Positions 1-6,231 are shown, counted from the stretch's first letter. The stretch is 7,521 nt of DNA from Chloroflexota bacterium (GCA_021796375.1 JAJYJF010000101.1:1-7521); one strand, 5' to 3'. Numbers and translations: made by a program. The notes: generated by a model not told the origin, from the sequence alone.

Positions 1-35
1 AGGAGGCCCTGGAAAGAGCCAAAGCCACCCCCTAA
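1..35 (+). CDS. Possible C-terminal tail of an upstream gene (partial)
   Basis: One plus-strand frame enters from the left edge and reads EALERAKATP before a TAA at 33-35. The residues look like the end of a helical protein, but ten residues cannot identify a family. Three tandem repeats begin 12 bases after the stop. In several transposon families, IS21 among them, the last gene ends close to a terminus that carries repeated transposase-binding sites, so this could be the end of a transposition gene such as an IstB-type ATPase. That is inference from position only; chance reading-frame noise is equally possible. Confidence 0.3.
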   Translation, partial: EALERAKATP

Positions 36-46
36 GGACCTGGTTG

Positions 47-114
47 GGTGGTAAACATAACCCGATCCTGAGGTGGTAAACATAACCCGATCATGGGTGG
101 TAAACCACGCCCGG
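47..114. repeat. Three tandem direct repeats, 24-25 base period
   Basis: A 21-base unit beginning GGTGGTAAACATAACC is present twice without mismatch at 47-67 and 72-92. A third, diverged copy lies at 96-114 and reads GGTGGTAAACCACGCCCGG. The third copy contains a perfect inverted repeat, GTGGT-AA-ACCAC, at 98-109. Spacing of 25 and 24 bases would place a bound protein at regular steps a little over two helical turns apart. Such arrays occur at the ends of IS21-like and Tn7/Mu-like transposons, as iterons, or as operators. Being just after a possible gene tail, a transposon end is my preferred reading, but no partner end or target duplication is visible. Confidence 0.7.
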
Positions 115-191
115 CTATTGACAGCGGACTTTAAGAAAACCGTGCATCCGGGGTGCATCCCGATTGGATGCCGCTGGCGAAATCCCGCATT

Positions 192-328
192 GGACCTGAC
201 CCCCGGAATAGAACATCCGGGGCGTTACGCGAGGGAAAAGGAGAAATCCAGCCCTCCCCTTCCCTGCCCGAAGGGCCGCCGAGCCTTTTTTGCGAGGCGT
301 CAGGGGTGGAGGCTGGGGGGTCAGGTCC
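192..328. repeat. 13-base inverted repeats bounding a small segment
   Basis: GGACCTGACCCCC at 192-204 and its exact reverse complement GGGGGTCAGGTCC at 316-328 face each other across 111 bases. The GGGGTCAGGTC-type core recalls repeats found near REP-associated tyrosine (IS200-like) transposases in environmental genomes, from general recollection rather than a search. The segment has no transposase gene, so it could be a non-autonomous (MITE-like or REP-like) element or a chance pairing in GC-rich DNA. Confidence 0.4.
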
Positions 329-379
329 CAAGGGCGAATCCAGGTCCATTGATCTCAAACGAGGTTCGCCAACGGGACC
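324..379. repeat. Imperfect hairpin
   Basis: GGTCCC at 324-329 pairs with GGGACC at 374-379, and GGCGAA at 333-338 pairs with TTCGCC at 365-370. A symmetric three-by-three internal loop separates the two stems and the apical loop is 26 bases. The hairpin begins inside the right-hand copy of the 13-base inverted repeat. There is no U tract after it, so it is not an obvious terminator. It may be part of a REP-like element. Confidence 0.35.
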
Positions 380-409
380 CAATTTCGCGGCCAATTCCTC
401 GTTCCGGCC

Positions 410-437
410 GTAGGGGCGGTTCGCGAACCGCCCCTAC
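410..437. repeat. 28-base perfect palindrome (dispersed-repeat type)
   Basis: Bases 410-423 begin GTAGGGGCGGTTCG and bases 424-437 are the exact reverse complement, centred between 423 and 424, with no mismatch and no loop. Fourteen perfectly paired bases are far beyond chance for one window. From general knowledge, palindromes of this GTAGGGGCGGTTCGCGAACC type recur many times in genomes of Chloroflexota, cyanobacteria and related environmental bacteria, usually between genes. No U tract follows, so it is not an intrinsic terminator. Confidence 0.8.
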
Positions 438-554
438 AAGAGCCAGGATAATTTCCCACAGCAGTGAAATGCACCCGAATCCGGCCGCGGAGGGCTCGCC
501 GGGGTGGGCGGGTTTCCTCGATCCATCCCGCGAAAAACCCCGATCCGGAACGGG

Positions 555-563
555 TGTTATAAT
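555..563 (+). promoter_or_regulatory. Extended -10 promoter, probably for the stressosome operon
   Basis: TGTTATAAT combines a TGn extension (555-557) with a consensus TATAAT (558-563). No good -35 hexamer lies 16-18 bases upstream, which extended -10 promoters tolerate. Transcription would start near 570, leaving a leader of about 190 bases before the ATG at 762. It is the best promoter match in front of the operon. The pattern matches the TGn-type -10 elements before the PadR gene and the XRE-cupin gene. Confidence 0.5.
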
Positions 564-761
564 CTTAAATACTTTTGCCCGCAGATTTTGGTCCAGGGTT
601 TTGTGGGGCTGCAGAAGAGGACCTTGCCGCCTGCGCCGCCCAGCAGCCACTGGAGCCATCTTCCATCCCGCATCGCCGGGAGAGTTTTTTGAATGGACGG
701 GTTGCCGGATGGGGCTGGCCAAATTTTGGGGGCTTGAAAATGCTCGATTAGGAGAAATATC

Positions 762-1622
762 ATGCCCGATTCCCACCCTCTAAAAACCGCAGCGCCTGAT
801 CCGCTGAACGAGGAGACCTATCGCCTTCTGGTGGACAGCGTCAGAGATTACGCGATCATCATGGTCGATCCCCAAGGGATCATCTCCAGCTGGAACGAGG
901 GCGCGCGGCGTATTAAAGGCTACACCGCGGACGAAATCATCGGGAAGCACCTTTCTATTTTCTATACACCCGAAGACATTCAAACCGGCAAGGCCGAGAA
1001 GGAGCTGGAGGCTGCCGCCAGAGAAGGCCGCTTCGAGGATGAGGGCTGGCGGGTGCGCAAAGACGGCAGCCGGTTCTGGGCGAACGTCGTGATCACCGCT
1101 CTCTACAACCAGGATGGGAACCTGCGCGGGTTCGCCAAAGTGACCCGCGATATGACGGAACGCAAGGCGGCGGAGGAAGCCCTGGCCCAGAAAGCCGCCT
1201 CTGAAGCCCTCTCCCGCCGCGCGCAGGAGATCCTGGAGATCTCCACCCCGGTGGTTCAGGTCTGGGAGGGGATCATCCTCGCCCCGGTGATCGGCTCGCT
1301 GGACAGCCAGCGCACCCAGCAGCTGACCGAGAAGATCCTGCACGGCATCGTCGAGACCCGCTCCACCATTGCCCTGGTGGATATCACCGGGGTGCCCGCG
1401 GTGGATACCCAGACCGCCCGGCACCTGATCGAATCGATCAGCGCCGTGCGCCTCCTGGGCGCCGACGTGATCCTGACCGGGATCCGTCCGGCCATCGCCC
1501 AGACGCTCGTCCACCTGGGGGTCGATCTGGCCGGGGTAACCACCCGCTCCTCCCTCTCGGCCGGGCTGCGCGCCGCGATGGAGCGGCTCGGGATGCGGGT
1601 CGCGAGCACGGACCCGGATTAG
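762..1622 (+). CDS. rsbR: PAS-STAS stressosome sensor/scaffold, RsbR-like
   Basis: This 286-residue protein should be the sensory co-scaffold of a cytoplasmic stressosome. Residues about 20-133 form a PAS domain (DYAIIMVDPQGIISSWN at the start, GFAKVTRDMTERK at the end), a short helix follows, and residues about 155-280 form a STAS domain. The STAS stretch LVDITGVPAVDT is characteristic of RsbR paralogues. T216 aligns with the first phosphorylated threonine of Bacillus RsbRA (T171), and T248 in the IRPAIAQT stretch is near the second site. Bacillus RsbRA carries a non-haem globin N-terminus and YtvA a LOV domain; this PAS lacks the LOV cysteine, so its ligand is unknown. AGGAGA at 750-755 stands six bases before the ATG. 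The RsbS-like gene begins 16 bases after the stop. Confidence 0.9.
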   Translation: MPDSHPLKTAAPDPLNEETYRLLVDSVRDYAIIMVDPQGIISSWNEGARRIKGYTADEIIGKHLSIFYTPEDIQTGKAEKELEAAAREGRFEDEGWRVRKDGSRFWANVVITALYNQDGNLRGFAKVTRDMTERKAAEEALAQKAASEALSRRAQEILEISTPVVQVWEGIILAPVIGSLDSQRTQQLTEKILHGIVETRSTIALVDITGVPAVDTQTARHLIESISAVRLLGADVILTGIRPAIAQTLVHLGVDLAGVTTRSSLSAGLRAAMERLGMRVASTDPD

Positions 1623-1638
1623 GCATCGGAGAACCCTG

Positions 1639-2022
1639 ATGGCTAACGAGCGCATCTCTGTCATTAAAGTGCGGGAAACCTTGATGGTGACGATGCCCGC
1701 CGATCCGGATGATTCCACGATCACCGCCTTGCAGGAGGAGGTGCTGCAAGCCATGGCGCGTTATGAGGCCAGCGGCCTGATCCTGGACATCTCGGCCGTC
1801 GAAACGATGGATTCCTTTTTTGCCCGCACCGTCGTCGAGACGACGCGCATGGTGGAACTGATGGGCGGGAAAACCGTCATCGCCGGGATGCGCCCCAGCG
1901 TGGCGATCACCGCGACCCAGCTGGGATTCACCTTCGGAAACACCAAAACCGCGCTGGACGTCGATTACGCGCTCGACCTGTTAGGGGATCGCCATCCCCG
2001 GAGACCCGGCCATGGTCGTTGA
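1639..2022 (+). CDS. rsbS: Single-domain STAS stressosome scaffold, RsbS-like
   Basis: This 127-residue protein is one STAS domain and should co-assemble with the PAS-STAS protein as the stressosome core that holds RsbT in unstressed cells. The motif DISAVETMDSFFAR places serine at residue 59, the same number as the serine that RsbT phosphorylates in Bacillus RsbS (S59 in an IDSF context). The later GMRPSVAITATQLGF stretch also follows RsbS. The last 14 residues are Arg/Pro/Gly-rich, lie beyond the STAS fold and are encoded partly in the overlap with the next gene, so they are probably a dispensable tail. GGAGAA at 1628-1633 supports the ATG. The stop lies 11 bases inside the RsbT-like gene, pointing to translational coupling. 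Confidence 0.92.
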   Translation: MANERISVIKVRETLMVTMPADPDDSTITALQEEVLQAMARYEASGLILDISAVETMDSFFARTVVETTRMVELMGGKTVIAGMRPSVAITATQLGFTFGNTKTALDVDYALDLLGDRHPRRPGHGR

Positions 2023-2422
2023 AAGCTACGGGGAAGTAGACATCTTAGACGAAAGTCATATCGTGACGGTACGAAAAACCATCCGCGAGGCTGCCTCGCG
2101 GATCGGTTTTGGCGTCACCGATGTCACCCGCATCGTCACGGCCGGCTCCGAGCTGGCCCGCAACGCCTTCCATTATGCGGGCCGCGGGGTCATGCGCTGG
2201 CAAGAAGTGGAAAACGGCCAGTCTATCGGGATCGAGCTGGTGTTCGAAGATCACGGCCCGGGGATCGCCAACCTGGAGCAGGCGCTGGAGCCTGGCTATT
2301 CCACGAGCGGCGGGCTGGGGATGGGGCTGCCGGGGACCAAACGGTTGATGGATGAAATGGATATCCGATCCCGGGTCGGGGAGGGGACCACGGTGACGGT
2401 TCGCAAATGGAGAAGAAAGTAA
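2012..2422 (+). CDS. rsbT: RsbT-like serine/threonine switch kinase
   Basis: This 136-residue protein has the length and motifs of RsbT, a GHKL-fold kinase that phosphorylates RsbS and RsbR on stress and then leaves the stressosome to act on an output partner. The N box is SELARNAFHYAG (E47, N51), the G1 box DHGPGI (D80), and the glycine-rich lid STSGGLGMGLPGTKRLMDEM (97-116), closed by GEGTTVTV. Every expected ATP-binding residue is present, so it should be active. GGAG at 2000-2003 lies eight bases before the ATG. The gene overlaps the RsbS-like gene by 11 bases and the next gene by 16. The usual RsbT partner, RsbU, is not encoded here, so its target after release is unknown. Confidence 0.92.
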   Translation: MVVESYGEVDILDESHIVTVRKTIREAASRIGFGVTDVTRIVTAGSELARNAFHYAGRGVMRWQEVENGQSIGIELVFEDHGPGIANLEQALEPGYSTSGGLGMGLPGTKRLMDEMDIRSRVGEGTTVTVRKWRRK

Positions 2423-3456
2423 TTCACATCGCCCACGCGATCGACGCCGCCGCAGCCCATCACGCCGCGAAAGAGGTGGCGAGTTCGATTGGCTTCAACC
2501 CGCAGGCTTGCGAAGAAATCGCAATCGCCGTCAGCGAGCTGGCTACCAACCAGTATACCCACGCGAAAGGCGGACAGATCGTCATCGAGCCTATCGCCGG
2601 AGAACGGGCGGGGATTCTGGTGGAAGCGCTCGATACCGGCCCGGGGTTTGCCGACCTGGAGCAGGCGCTGGCCGACGGCTTTTCCTCAACGGGCGGGCTG
2701 GGCCTGGGCCTGGGCAGCGTGAACCGCCTCATGGATCAATTTGAAGTCCAGTCGCTGCCCGGCCAGGGCGCCCGGATCACCTGCAAGCGCTGGCTGCATC
2801 CAGAGCTGGCGGAAAAAGGCTCCCCGCGGCTGGATATCGGCGTCGCCACCCGCCCGCTCCCCGGGACAAGCGTGAACGGGGATTCCTTTGTCATCAAACA
2901 ATGGAAAGATCACGCCCTGGTTGGGGTGATCGATGGCCTGGGACACGGCCAGCTCGCCAGCCTGGCATCCACGGCAGCCCGCCAGTTTATCGAAACCCAC
3001 CCGGACCAGCCGCTGGAGGCCCTTTTCCGCGGCACCGCGCGTGCCTGCCTGGCGACGCGCGGGGTGGTGATGGCGCTGGCCCAGTTTGATTTTGCGGGGC
3101 CAGCCCCGGATGGAGAGCATTCTCCGGATTCCCCGGCGGGCAGGTTCTTATTTGCCAGCGTCGGGAACATCGAAGTCCGCCTCCTGGGCGCCCGCGCTGA
3201 TTTCAAGCTCCGCCGCGGAATTATCGGACCCAGCGCGCCCAATGCCCCGGTCACGGAGCACCGCTGGACCCGGGAGAGCCTGTTGATCCTGCACTCGGAC
3301 GGGCTGACCACCCGCTGGCAGCCGCAGGATTTTCCCAACCTGGCCGCTGTTTCAGCCAGTGAGGCAGCCCAGGAGCTGTTGAACTCGCTGGCCAAAGACA
3401 ACGACGACGCCACCGTGATGGTGGTCAAGTCGCGCAGAAAGGACGGCGCCGGGTGA
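2407..3456 (+). CDS. RsbT-like GHKL domain fused to RsbX-like PP2C phosphatase
   Basis: This 349-residue protein joins two enzymes. Residues 1-130 are a GHKL ATPase/kinase domain with SELATNQYTHA (E44, N48), DTGPGF (D76) and STGGLGLGLGSVNRLMD (94-110). Residues about 140-345 are a PP2C/SpoIIE-type phosphatase with NGDSF (D159), VIDGLGHG (D176), ASVGN, HSDGL (D298) and DNDDATV (D333, D334), so the metal-binding acids look intact. The phosphatase part has the compact length of RsbX, which dephosphorylates RsbS and RsbR and resets the stressosome. The kinase half closely resembles the preceding RsbT-like protein, suggesting duplication then fusion. Annotated relatives are usually called ATP-binding SpoIIE family protein phosphatases. 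Whether the N-terminal half still phosphorylates anything or only targets the phosphatase is unknown. The gene overlaps its neighbours by 16 and 4 bases. Confidence 0.9.
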   Translation: MEKKVIHIAHAIDAAAAHHAAKEVASSIGFNPQACEEIAIAVSELATNQYTHAKGGQIVIEPIAGERAGILVEALDTGPGFADLEQALADGFSSTGGLGLGLGSVNRLMDQFEVQSLPGQGARITCKRWLHPELAEKGSPRLDIGVATRPLPGTSVNGDSFVIKQWKDHALVGVIDGLGHGQLASLASTAARQFIETHPDQPLEALFRGTARACLATRGVVMALAQFDFAGPAPDGEHSPDSPAGRFLFASVGNIEVRLLGARADFKLRRGIIGPSAPNAPVTEHRWTRESLLILHSDGLTTRWQPQDFPNLAAVSASEAAQELLNSLAKDNDDATVMVVKSRRKDGAG

Positions 3457-5810
3457 GCGAGGAGCATCTCCCGCGGGAATCAGCCCGGGCGCAGGAAGCG
3501 ATCCGCGCGCTGCAAGAAGAGCTGCTGCGCACCAACTCGGAGGTGATGCAGCTCACCCTCGAGCTGGAAGAGCGGATCTCCGAGCAGACCACCCTGGCGG
3601 CTGAAAACCGGCGCAACAAAAACCTGCTGGAGGCCATCTTTGAAACCGACCCGGCCGGGTTAGCGGTGGTCATCGGGCCCGAGCTGAGGTTTGCGTATGT
3701 CAACCCGGCCTACCGGTTTATCGCCCCGCAGACCGGCATGGAGCTGCTCGGCCAAACCTACGAGGAGGTCTGGGTCGTTGAAGGCTCCGACTGCTGCGCG
3801 AACCAGATCCAGCAGGTGGTGAAAAGCGGCCAGCCTTATCAAACCCTGAACTATAAACGCCATTTCAAAGATGGCGCCGTCCGGAACTTCACCTTGCAGG
3901 TCCGGCGTTTCGAATGGGATGATGAACCCGCCGCGCTGATCGCCCTCTGGGATACCACCCGGCAGAAGTCCATCGAGAACGCCCTGCGGGCCAGTGAAGA
4001 GAAGTTTCACACGATTACCGATTTCACCTTCGATTGGGTGTATTGGATCGGACCGGACCGGCGCCTCCTCTACTGCTCGCCTTCCTGCGAGCGCATCACC
4101 GGCCGCACCTCGCAGGAGTTCCTCGAACGCCCCGAGCTGCTGACGGAAATTGTCCACCCGGATGACCGCGAGCGGATGGAGCAGCATTTTGCCAGCGCCT
4201 CCCACCTGCTGGACACGGAGACCCTGGAATTCCGCATCCTGACCGCGGACGGCCAGGAGCGCTGGGTCGGGCACCTGTGCCAGCCGGTCCTCTCCCCCGA
4301 GGGCCGGCTGCTCGGCCGGCGCGCCTCCAACCGGGATATCACCGGCCAAAAACAGGACCAGATCCACATCCGCCAGAGCGAGACCCGCTACCGCGAGCTG
4401 GCCGAAAGCATCACCGATATCTTTGTCGCCTATGACGCCGAGCTGTGCCTGATCTACAGGAATAAAGCCGCCGAAGAATTTACGCGGATTCCAAACCAGC
4501 TGGTGATCGGGAAGGGGTTTGAAGACCTCTACCCGGATCTGGTGGGCTCGCAGATCCACCAGGTTTACCGGGAGGTCCTCCGGACCCGCCAACCGCAAAC
4601 CTCGGTGAACCACTGGATCCGACCGCAAGATCAGCGCGAATTCTACCTGGAGAGCAACGTCTACCCTACCCGAGAAGGGCTGGCGGTGTGGAGCAGGGAC
4701 ATCACCGAGCGCAAGAAGATGGAGGAGGCGCTGGCGGAGAGCGAGCAGCGCTTCCGTTCGGTGCTGGAGACCTCATTGGACGTGGCTTACCGGCGCGACC
4801 TGCAGCGCGACCGCTATGATTACCTGAGCCCGGTGGTGGAGCAGGTGCTCGGGTATCCGGTCGAAGAGATGGCGGCCCTGCCGACCTACCGGTTCATGGA
4901 GTACGTCCACCCGGAGGACCGGGGATCTTTACAAAACGAGCTGGATCAGGCCGTTCGGGCCGGGAAAGGCAGGCTGTTGTACCGCATCCGGACCAGGCAG
5001 GGGATCTACCGCTGGGTCGCCGACAACGTATCCATCACGGTTGACCAGGCAGGGAATCCGCTCTATCTGACGGGCATCCTGCGGGATCTTACCGCGATGC
5101 GGCAGGCCGAGGCCAGCCTAAGGCGCGCGGATATGGAAATCGAGGTGCAGCGCAAACTCCTGGAACAGCGCGAGCAGGAGCGGATGCAAATCGCCCGCGA
5201 CCTGCACGACGGCCCCGTCCAGGATATTCTGGGGACAATTTATGCCATCCAGGAGCTGCGCTACGGGCTGGGGGATCAACCGGAGACCGCCGGAAAGTTG
5301 GCTCAGATTCAGGAGAGCCTGAACCGCCAGGTCGGCGAGCTGAGGGCATTTGCCGGGGATCTGCGCCCGCCTGCGCTCGCCAAGTTCGGGCTGGTCCAGG
5401 GGATCGACGCGCATCTCGACACGTTTAGCGAGAAGCACCCAAAGATCAGCGTGAAATTTTCTCACGACGAGATGGAGGGGGAACTGCTGCCGGGGACGCA
5501 GCGCCTGGCGATCTACCGCATCTACCAGGAGGCGATGAATAACGTCCTCAAACACACCCGGGCCGACGAGGTCCGGATCCGGCTGCAGAAAGAGAACGGG
5601 AAAATAATCCTGGAGGTCAAAGACAACGGGGACGGCTTCGACGTTCCGGAAGACTGGCTGGAGCTGATCCGGCAGGGTCACCTGGGGCTGGCCGGGATGC
5701 GCGAGCGGGCCGAGGCGATGGGCGGCGCGCTGGAGGTCGACTCGCGGCCCGGGGCAGGGACGCGCATCCGGGTGAGCGTCCCGCTCCAGACGGCTGCGAG
5801 CCCCCAGTAA
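3453..5810 (+). CDS. Soluble four-PAS sensor histidine kinase, NarL-type (HisKA_3)
   Basis: This 785-residue kinase begins with GTG inside a GTGA overlap with the previous stop. Residues about 9-60 form a coiled coil. Four PAS domains follow at roughly 60-172, 183-298, 312-420 and 432-550; the second and fourth carry the HPDDR/HPEDR motif of the PAS_3 type, and each is followed by a short helical linker. The dimerisation and phosphoacceptor domain holds ARDLHDGPVQDILG with H585. The ATPase domain has YQEAMNNVLKH (N696, N697), DNGDGF (724-729) and GHLGLAGMRERAEAMGG. I see no signal peptide or membrane segment, so it senses inside the cell. This family normally phosphorylates LuxR/NarL-type response regulators, and none is encoded in the window. 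Position directly after the stressosome genes suggests it is an output of, or second input to, that complex. Confidence 0.93.
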   Translation: MSEEHLPRESARAQEAIRALQEELLRTNSEVMQLTLELEERISEQTTLAAENRRNKNLLEAIFETDPAGLAVVIGPELRFAYVNPAYRFIAPQTGMELLGQTYEEVWVVEGSDCCANQIQQVVKSGQPYQTLNYKRHFKDGAVRNFTLQVRRFEWDDEPAALIALWDTTRQKSIENALRASEEKFHTITDFTFDWVYWIGPDRRLLYCSPSCERITGRTSQEFLERPELLTEIVHPDDRERMEQHFASASHLLDTETLEFRILTADGQERWVGHLCQPVLSPEGRLLGRRASNRDITGQKQDQIHIRQSETRYRELAESITDIFVAYDAELCLIYRNKAAEEFTRIPNQLVIGKGFEDLYPDLVGSQIHQVYREVLRTRQPQTSVNHWIRPQDQREFYLESNVYPTREGLAVWSRDITERKKMEEALAESEQRFRSVLETSLDVAYRRDLQRDRYDYLSPVVEQVLGYPVEEMAALPTYRFMEYVHPEDRGSLQNELDQAVRAGKGRLLYRIRTRQGIYRWVADNVSITVDQAGNPLYLTGILRDLTAMRQAEASLRRADMEIEVQRKLLEQREQERMQIARDLHDGPVQDILGTIYAIQELRYGLGDQPETAGKLAQIQESLNRQVGELRAFAGDLRPPALAKFGLVQGIDAHLDTFSEKHPKISVKFSHDEMEGELLPGTQRLAIYRIYQEAMNNVLKHTRADEVRIRLQKENGKIILEVKDNGDGFDVPEDWLELIRQGHLGLAGMRERAEAMGGALEVDSRPGAGTRIRVSVPLQTAASPQ

Positions 5811-5860
5811 AATCCCTGGGATCCGCCGCGGGCCCGGAGCCGGTGGAGAACCCGGATGAG

Positions 5861-5897
5861 AAATAAAACCGGGGCTGCCCGGGAGAGCGGCAGCCCC
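5861..5897 (-). terminator. Intrinsic terminator of the PadR-DUF5320 operon
   Basis: GGGGCTGCC (5871-5879) and GGCAGCCCC (5889-5897) form a perfect nine-base stem with a nine-base loop. Read on the minus strand, the hairpin is followed by GG and then TTTTATTT (complement of 5861-5868), the layout of a rho-independent terminator, 25 bases after the DUF5320 stop. Read on the plus strand, no U tract follows the stem, so it would be a weaker stop for the histidine kinase operon arriving from the other side. The 112 bases between the convergent genes hold nothing else I recognise. Confidence 0.75.
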
Positions 5898-5922
5898 TGA
5901 GTGCGGCGGACGGCGCGGGGGG

Positions 5923-6198
5923 TCAGTCCGGATTTTCTTTGCTCAATGCTTCGAGCCGGCGGTCGACCGCATCCAGCGCGCCCTGGAGCCGGCTTTTCTG
6001 CTGCTCCAGGTGAGCTTTTTCCGCTTCCGGGGCCAGCACCCGGAAAGGCCCTGCCGCGCCCCTGCCCCAGGGTCGGTGAAATCTCGCCCCGGGCCTCTGG
6101 CAGCGCCCGCTCCAGCTGGCTTGCCTTTCCCCGCACGGCCCCATCCCCCCTCCAACCGGGCCGCCTCCAAAAGGTCCTGTTCCATCTCCGTATGGCAT
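5923..6198 (-). CDS. Small DUF5320-family protein
   Basis: This 91-residue protein starts MPYGDGTGPFGGGPVGGGMG, matching the Gly/Pro-rich MPxGDxTGPxGxGPxxG opening typical of DUF5320 proteins. It ends with a short charged coiled coil (about residues 56-88, HLEQQKSRLQGALDAVDRRLEAL), also typical. The middle is Arg/Gly-rich with two cysteines (C22, C33). No biochemical function is established for the family that I know of. On the minus strand GAGGAG (complement of 6205-6210) lies six bases before the ATG. It follows the PadR gene by 33 bases, a pairing common for this family, and the hairpin terminator comes right after it. A frame starting five bases upstream also lies open but loses the family motif. 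Confidence 0.8.
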   Translation of the reverse strand: MPYGDGTGPFGGGPVGGGMGPCGERQASWSGRCQRPGARFHRPWGRGAAGPFRVLAPEAEKAHLEQQKSRLQGALDAVDRRLEALSKENPD

Positions 6199-6231
6199 TT
6201 CATGCTCCTCTCTGGTATCTTTCCAGCGTTT

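Larger units (their letters stand above)
36..761. other. Long intergenic region without a convincing gene
   Basis: No frame here has a recognisable domain or a good ribosome binding site. The longest open frame, 73-783 on the plus strand, runs through the tandem repeats, the 28-base palindrome and the promoter, overlaps the start of the PAS-STAS gene, and translates to Arg/Pro/Gly-rich sequence typical of spurious frames in GC-rich DNA. The contents I can support are three tandem repeats (47-114), a 13-base inverted-repeat pair (192-204 and 316-328), an imperfect hairpin (324-379), a 28-base palindrome (410-437), an extended -10 promoter (555-563) and a roughly 190-base leader ahead of the first stressosome gene. 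Confidence 0.75.

Noticed and set aside
47..114. A CRISPR array
   Set aside because: The repeats are separated by only 3-4 bases, so there are no spacers, and no cas gene is present.
410..437. Intrinsic terminator for the upstream gene
   Set aside because: The palindrome has no loop and no T run on either side; it fits a dispersed palindromic repeat better.
511..563. Sigma-B type promoter before the stressosome operon
   Set aside because: A GTTT and a GGGTGT can be found, but their spacing (about 36 bases) is far from the 13-15 bases expected.
73..783. A 236-residue plus-strand open frame in the left flank
   Set aside because: It runs through tandem repeats, a palindrome and a promoter, overlaps the start of the PAS-STAS gene, lacks a ribosome binding site and shows no domain; GC-rich DNA gives such frames by chance.
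780..1754. A 324-residue minus-strand open frame opposite the PAS-STAS gene
   Set aside because: It is the antisense shadow of the clearly assigned PAS-STAS and STAS genes and has no recognisable motif.
3453..5810. Membrane-bound sensor kinase
   Set aside because: No run of about 20 hydrophobic residues or signal peptide is visible; the N-terminus is a charged coiled coil.
5943..6203. An 86-residue minus-strand frame starting five bases before the DUF5320 gene
   Set aside because: The neighbouring frame carries the MPxGDGTGP opening and coiled coil of DUF5320, so this one is its frame-shifted shadow.
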